This document shows positions 59,646-64,000 of a DNA stretch of 64,000 nt, piece after piece. This DNA is from Aurantibacter_A sp965215845 (lineage in GTDB: Bacteria > Bacteroidota > Bacteroidia > Flavobacteriales > Flavobacteriaceae). Within the stretch, counting starts at the first letter, position 1. Each line of letters starts with the position of its first letter. The notes below the pieces were generated by a model. The model searched no databases. It saw only the letters and a program-made list of their open reading frames with translations, and was not told where the DNA came from. The stretch covers positions 372,001-436,000 of the forward strand of contig CBDCEL010000003.1 of NCBI GenBank assembly GCA_965215845.1, read 5' to 3'. The translations under genes were made by a program, and so were the position numbers.

Positions 59646-61313
59646 ATGACCGACCTCGAAATTGCCAAAGAAACAAGTTTGGAGCACATCTCGATTATTG
59701 CCGAAAAATTCGGCATAGATCCCGAAGAAATAGAAATGTATGGCAAGTATAAGGCAAAGCTGCCACTGTCGGCCGTTGACCGAAGGCGGGCGGAAAAAAG
59801 TAATCTGATCCTTGTATCCGCCATTTCCCCTACCCCTGCGGGAGAAGGAAAAACCACCATGTCAATTGGTCTCGCCGAGAGTTTGAACCGTTTGAACAAA
59901 AAAACCACGGTGGTTTTGCGAGAGCCATCATTGGGACCCGTTTTTGGTATCAAGGGAGGAGCTACCGGAGGTGGGTATTCACAAGTACTTCCGATGGAAG
60001 ATATCAACCTCCATTTCACTGGGGATTTTGCCGCTATCGAGAAGGCGCACAATCTCCTGGCCGCCATTATTGACAACAACATTCAGAGCAAGACGAATAC
60101 GTTAAGGCTTGACCCACGTACCATTACTTGGAAACGTGTGGTCGACATGAACGACAGGGCTTTGAGGCGCGTAATCGTAGGCCTTGGGGGGACTACCTCG
60201 GGTGTACCCCGCGAAACCGGTTTCGATATAACCGCTGCCTCCGAAATCATGGCCATCATATGTCTGGCCGAAAACCTAATCGATTTAAAGAAGCGATTGG
60301 GAAATATCTTTATTGGGTATACCCATGACAAAAATCCTATTTACGCAAAGGACCTTAAGGCTGAAGGGGCCATGACTGCTTTGCTAAAAGATGCCATTAA
60401 ACCTAATCTCGTACAGACGATGGAGGGCAATCCGGCGATTATCCATGGAGGGCCTTTTGCCAATATTGCCCAGGGCACGAATACCGTCATTGCCACTTTG
60501 ATGGGCATGAGCCATTCAGAATATACAGTCACCGAGGCTGGATTCGGATTTGATCTCGGAGCAGAGAAATTCTTTGATATTAAATGCCAGAGCGCTTCAC
60601 TCAGACCAAAGGCGGTTGTCTTGACGACCACGATCCGTGCGTTAAAATATCATGGCGGGGCCGACTTGAAGTCTTTGACAACACCGAATGTCGAGGCACT
60701 TGAAAAAGGACTTCCAAATTTGGAGAAGCACCTTGAAAATATCGAAAAGTTCAAAGTGGCGCCCGTTATTGCCATCAATAAGTTCACCACCGATAGCGCG
60801 GATGAAATCGAAACCATTTTAAAGTTCGCCAAGTCGAAGGGGGTTCGAGTCGCTCTAGCCGATGTCTGGGCCAAGGGCGGTGAAGGTGCACTGGAATTGG
60901 CCCGACAGGTTATCGATATTGCCGAATCGAATGATTCCGACTTTCAGCCCCTATATGATTGGGAGTCTCCGGTTAAAAGCAAAATAGAGACAATAGCCCG
61001 AAAAATCTATGGTGCGGAACATGTGGATTACACTTCGAAAGCAAGGGCCCACTTAAGAAGGATAACGAATTTAGGACTTCAAAGGTTGCCCATATGTATT
61101 GCGAAGACCCAGAAATCCCTGTCCGATAATCCAAAATTATTGGGAAGGCCCAAAGACTTTATCATTACCGTTCGGGAAATTGAAATTGCCTCGGGGGCCG
61201 GTTTTTTAATACCAATTACGGGCGATATCATGCGCATGCCAGGTCTTCCTGCCCATCCGGCTTCCGAAGGAATCGACATTGACGAGGATGGGGAAATCGT
61301 TGGCCTATTTTGA
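59646..61313 (+). CDS. fhs: Formate-tetrahydrofolate ligase
   Basis: About 555 residues from ATG 59646 (MTDLEIAKETSLEH); an ATG nine bases upstream is also possible. The ATP loop is SPTPAGEGKTTMSIGLAESL near residue 60, EPSLGPVFGIKGGATGGGYSQVLPMEDINLHFTGD in pieces follows, and ITGDIMRMPGLPAHPASEGIDID ends it. The enzyme makes 10-formyl-tetrahydrofolate from formate, ATP and THF in the one-carbon pool. Expected length is about 555-560. No partner folD/fchA gene adjoins. Confidence 0.96.
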   Translation: MTDLEIAKETSLEHISIIAEKFGIDPEEIEMYGKYKAKLPLSAVDRRRAEKSNLILVSAISPTPAGEGKTTMSIGLAESLNRLNKKTTVVLREPSLGPVFGIKGGATGGGYSQVLPMEDINLHFTGDFAAIEKAHNLLAAIIDNNIQSKTNTLRLDPRTITWKRVVDMNDRALRRVIVGLGGTTSGVPRETGFDITAASEIMAIICLAENLIDLKKRLGNIFIGYTHDKNPIYAKDLKAEGAMTALLKDAIKPNLVQTMEGNPAIIHGGPFANIAQGTNTVIATLMGMSHSEYTVTEAGFGFDLGAEKFFDIKCQSASLRPKAVVLTTTIRALKYHGGADLKSLTTPNVEALEKGLPNLEKHLENIEKFKVAPVIAINKFTTDSADEIETILKFAKSKGVRVALADVWAKGGEGALELARQVIDIAESNDSDFQPLYDWESPVKSKIETIARKIYGAEHVDYTSKARAHLRRITNLGLQRLPICIAKTQKSLSDNPKLLGRPKDFIITVREIEIASGAGFLIPITGDIMRMPGLPAHPASEGIDIDEDGEIVGLF

Positions 61314-61366
61314 TTTTAAATTCAGGCTGATGCGTATTTCCGCATTGCCAATTGCAAATTGAGAAA

Positions 61367-62497
61367 ATGAAAAAGATAGGTATATTCATTTTACTGGTAG
61401 CCACTATAAACATGTCTGCACAAAACAAACGCACAAGGGATTACGGAATTGAAATCGGAGTCTTAAAGACAGGCGAGTTGAATGCCATAACGGATGTTTC
61501 AGGAGTCAAAGTCGGCCATACGACGCTGATTGAGGGAGAAGACATTCGAACCGGCGTAACCGCCATTCTGCCCCATTCGGGTAACCTGTTTCAGATGAAA
61601 GTCCCAGCGGCAATTTACATCGGGAACGGGTTCGGCAAACTGGCCGGTTATAGTCAGGTAAAAGAATTGGGCAACATTGAAACACCAATTGTCTTGACCA
61701 ATACGTTAAGTGTGCCTGAGGCTTCAAATGCCCTGATCACCTATACTTTGGAAAATGTTGGCAACGATGACGTTCGTTCGGTAAATGCGGTCGTAGGTGA
61801 AACCAATGACGGATGGCTGAATAGTATTCGAGGAAGATATGTCAAGGAAAAACATGTCTTGGACGCCATTAAAAATGCCAAGGGCGGCTTTGTCGAAGAA
61901 GGAAATGTGGGCGCCGGCACCGGAACCATTTGCTTTCAATACAAAGGGGGTATAGGCACCTCTTCTCGAAAGTTGCCAGAGTCGCAAGGAGGGTTTACAG
62001 TCGGAGTTCTGGTCCAAACAAATTTTGGGGGTGTTCTAGAAATTAATGGCGTTCCCATTGCAAAGGAACTCGATAATTACCCAAGGCAATATACCTACGA
62101 TGTTGATGGGTCGTGTATGATGGTGGTATTGACCGATGCACCATTGGGCTCAAGAAATCTTGAACGGTTGGCAAAAAGAGCGATGATGGGCTTGGCCAAG
62201 ACCGGAGGAATTGCCTCCAATGGCAGTGGGGATTATGTGATTGCGGCCTCCACCGCTGTTGACAACCTAATTCCCTATAAATCGGATGCCAATTTCAAAG
62301 AGGTCAAGACCCTACGTAATTCAGCTGTTACCCCCCTTTTCTTGGCGACCATTGAAGCGACCGAAGAGGCGATCTTGAACTCATTGTTTGCGGCAGAGAC
62401 CATTAAGGGCAGAAATGGACACGAAGTGAAATCCTTACCCATCGATAAAGTAATGACACTTATGAAAAAGTACAACAAGATCGGTTCTAAGAACTGA
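61367..62497 (+). CDS. P1-family (DmpA/BapA, S58) aminopeptidase, exported
   Basis: About 376 residues from ATG 61367 (signal MKKIGIFILLVATINMSAQ). The P1 fold is shown by NAITDVSGVKVGHTTLIEGED, VRTGVTAILPH, FGKLAGYSQVKELGNIETPIVLTNTL in part, GNVGAGTGTICFQYKGG and GIASNGSGDYVIAAST, where Ser after Gly-Asn-Gly is the likely nucleophile made by self-processing. It releases N-terminal residues from peptides or beta-peptides. Followed by an M24 peptidase gene 30 bp on. Confidence 0.9.
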   Translation: MKKIGIFILLVATINMSAQNKRTRDYGIEIGVLKTGELNAITDVSGVKVGHTTLIEGEDIRTGVTAILPHSGNLFQMKVPAAIYIGNGFGKLAGYSQVKELGNIETPIVLTNTLSVPEASNALITYTLENVGNDDVRSVNAVVGETNDGWLNSIRGRYVKEKHVLDAIKNAKGGFVEEGNVGAGTGTICFQYKGGIGTSSRKLPESQGGFTVGVLVQTNFGGVLEINGVPIAKELDNYPRQYTYDVDGSCMMVVLTDAPLGSRNLERLAKRAMMGLAKTGGIASNGSGDYVIAASTAVDNLIPYKSDANFKEVKTLRNSAVTPLFLATIEATEEAILNSLFAAETIKGRNGHEVKSLPIDKVMTLMKKYNKIGSKN

Positions 62498-62527
62498 CAT
62501 TTAAAAGATATCCCATAAATCAGCGAT

Positions 62528-63880
62528 ATGAAGTTAATGCACATACAAATATCCGATTACAATTTAAAATGCCAAACGCGCATTAAAAATATAGTCACCT
62601 TGTGTCTATTGTTTATAGTGACCACTTCCTTCGGTCAGGAGGCCATGAGACGCTGGCGAAAGCTGAACCAAATACGAAATGACAAGTTTGACTTGGTGTT
62701 GCCCGAGGCCATGCGAGAGAATGGTATCGATATGTGGATCCTCGCCAATCGCGAGGGGAACTTCGACCCTTTGTACACCGATATGGGCGAGGGTTATGTT
62801 GGTAGTACAGGGTACTATATTTTTACCGACACGGGAGAAGATCGTATCGAACGGGCGGTTCTGGGCATTAGTGGTTATTTGCTGGAGGAAGGCGATACTT
62901 ATGACTACTATGGAGCCGTAGACGAATTAAAGGAATTTGTGACCAAAAGAGACCCGAAGACCATTGGTCTCAATATCTCCAAAAATTTTGGTGGTGCCGA
63001 CGGATTGACACATTCGGCCTATTTGGAATTGGCTGAAGTACTTGGAAAAAGGTACGAGGAACGTTTCGTATCAGCGGAGAAATTGGTCTCCGATTTCAGG
63101 GCAAGACGCGTTGCAAGTGAAATTGCGGTTTACGGGGAGGCCGGTGAACTTTCATATACCATTGCCGAAAAGGCCTTTTCAAATGAGGTGATAACACCAG
63201 GGGTAACTACACTTGAAGATGTGGCATGGTGGATGAAAGAACAGTTGTTCAAAAATAACTTGGGCTCCTCCTTTGGTATGCCTTCGGTGTATATCACAGG
63301 TCCCGACGGGGTCGAAGCGACTTCCTCAGACCGAATTATTCAACGAGGTGACGTCTTAATGATCGACTGGGGCGTTGGGTTGATGAATATGTTTACCGAT
63401 ATGAAACGGGTTGCCTATGTGCTCAAGGAGGGAGAGACCAAGGTACCTGCCGGAATTCAAAATGCCTTTGACCAAGGCGTCAAGGTACGCGACATTATCA
63501 AAAAGACGATCAAACCGGGCGTGACCGCCCAAAAGGCGGAAGATCATATCTATTCGGCATTGACGGATGCGGGATTCAATAAAATGGAAGCGTTCAACAA
63601 ATATACCGATCTTGATAAAACCGATGTGATCATAGGCTGTCATTCCGTTGGTAATTGGGGGCATGGTATCGGTCCTTCCATTGCCTTTTTCAATCCCGTT
63701 CGGATGGGGTACATACTCAAACCATCAAATTTGGTTTCCATTGAACTGTTCGCCTATACAAAGGTTCCCGAATGGGGCGGTAAAAAATTACGCATTCCGT
63801 TGGAAGATGATGCCGTAATCACCGAACGTGGCGTGGAGTGGTTATATCCCATAAACCCCAAAATTTTGGTCATCAAATAA
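62528..63880 (+). CDS. Exported M24-family Xaa-Pro peptidase-like protein
   Basis: A 450-residue protein with a signal-like segment (IKNIVTLCLLFIVTTSFGQ). The creatinase/M24 domain holds the metal ligands: VLMIDWGVGLMNMFTDMKRVAYV (two Asp), IGCHSVGNWGHGIGPSIAF (His), VSIELFAYTKVPEWGG (Glu) and DDAVITERGVEWL (Glu). The N-terminal half (GIDMWILANREGNFDPLYTD) matches the creatinase N domain. It probably cleaves proline-containing peptides outside the cytoplasm. Follows the P1 peptidase on the same strand. Confidence 0.9.
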   Translation: MKLMHIQISDYNLKCQTRIKNIVTLCLLFIVTTSFGQEAMRRWRKLNQIRNDKFDLVLPEAMRENGIDMWILANREGNFDPLYTDMGEGYVGSTGYYIFTDTGEDRIERAVLGISGYLLEEGDTYDYYGAVDELKEFVTKRDPKTIGLNISKNFGGADGLTHSAYLELAEVLGKRYEERFVSAEKLVSDFRARRVASEIAVYGEAGELSYTIAEKAFSNEVITPGVTTLEDVAWWMKEQLFKNNLGSSFGMPSVYITGPDGVEATSSDRIIQRGDVLMIDWGVGLMNMFTDMKRVAYVLKEGETKVPAGIQNAFDQGVKVRDIIKKTIKPGVTAQKAEDHIYSALTDAGFNKMEAFNKYTDLDKTDVIIGCHSVGNWGHGIGPSIAFFNPVRMGYILKPSNLVSIELFAYTKVPEWGGKKLRIPLEDDAVITERGVEWLYPINPKILVIK

Positions 63881-64000
63881 AGACGGCCTTTGTTCGCATT
63901 TCGCTTGGGAGTTGTCATAGGTCTAAATCCATATAAGATTTTACAGGGAATGACTAAAAAGTTCTCCTATAGCTGAATTGGCCAATTTCCTTAAGTATTT
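63881..64000. other. Window end, no gene seen
   Basis: The last 120 bp show no supported coding region or hairpin. Confidence 0.5.

Noticed and set aside
1..64000. tRNA, rRNA or riboswitch genes
   Set aside because: No cloverleaf or ribosomal sequence was recognised by eye; a covariance search would be needed to be certain.

Overview
The window reads as chromosomal DNA of a Bacteroidota species, most likely a marine Flavobacteriaceae. The evidence is a T9SS type B C-terminal sorting domain, CBM9/DUF5916 outer-membrane proteins, DUF1080 proteins, a DUF6443-type RHS protein, many Bacteroidota-style lipoproteins and a TAnnTTTG promoter box. I saw no rRNA, tRNA, CRISPR array or replication origin.

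Layout: 0-5 kb holds a DUF2490 outer-membrane protein (cut by the window edge), an exported repeat protein, an exported TIM-barrel isomerase/lyase, a phytanoyl-CoA dioxygenase broken by one base, and a DUF2784 membrane protein. From 5.1 to 8.5 kb a tight plus-strand operon (3-hexulose-6-phosphate-synthase-like enzyme, medium-chain dehydrogenase, short-chain dehydrogenase, TIM-barrel epimerase) looks like an unassigned sugar or sugar-acid pathway. From 9.7 to 12.5 kb, two DUF1080 proteins flank an exported Gfo/Idh/MocA dehydrogenase; with the TIM-barrel protein at 2.7 kb this matches the parts list of the glycoside 3-oxidation/elimination route. From 12.5 to 20 kb there are an EamA transporter, a secreted glutaredoxin-like protein, two SAM-methyltransferases with signal peptides, a HEIVH lipoprotein, three tandem small ORFs (two of them paralogous), and a T9SS adhesin-like protein.

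The most striking region is 20.2-33 kb. It contains an IS1-family element, then a minus-strand locus encoding a malectin/tail-fibre-like protein, a 1145-residue RHS partner, a 1223-residue DUF6443/RHS protein with a unique AT-rich C-terminal tip, and a small membrane protein as candidate immunity. Downstream lies a second, displaced RHS core fragment carrying a different tip (HEINH zincin motif) with its own overlapping membrane-protein gene. Identical 19-bp direct repeats bracket that orphan module. This is the layout of a polymorphic toxin locus with a spare toxin/immunity cassette. Upstream of it, palindromes sharing the core of the IS1 terminal repeats alternate with a duplicated 3' end of a DUF3052 gene.

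33-46 kb: a GntR/FCD regulator with a palindromic operator, an ECF sigma factor with a membrane partner, an MG2/TonB-plug protein, an amidohydrolase, a secreted basic 13-residue-repeat protein, three exported proteins (SGNH-like, FG-GAP/beta-propeller, esterase-like) and a membrane-bound LytTR regulator. 45-49 kb: a molybdenum hydroxylase pair with a MocA-type cytidylyltransferase. 49-64 kb: DUF5916 protein, VWA lipoprotein, a pair of paralogous 58-residue membrane proteins, M14 carboxypeptidase, cell-wall genes (amidase, 3D-domain protein, M23 peptidase), a serine hydrolase, MenB, formate-tetrahydrofolate ligase, a P1-family peptidase and an M24 peptidase. Several start codons were moved inward from the longest possible ORF to the Met that gives a clean signal peptide.
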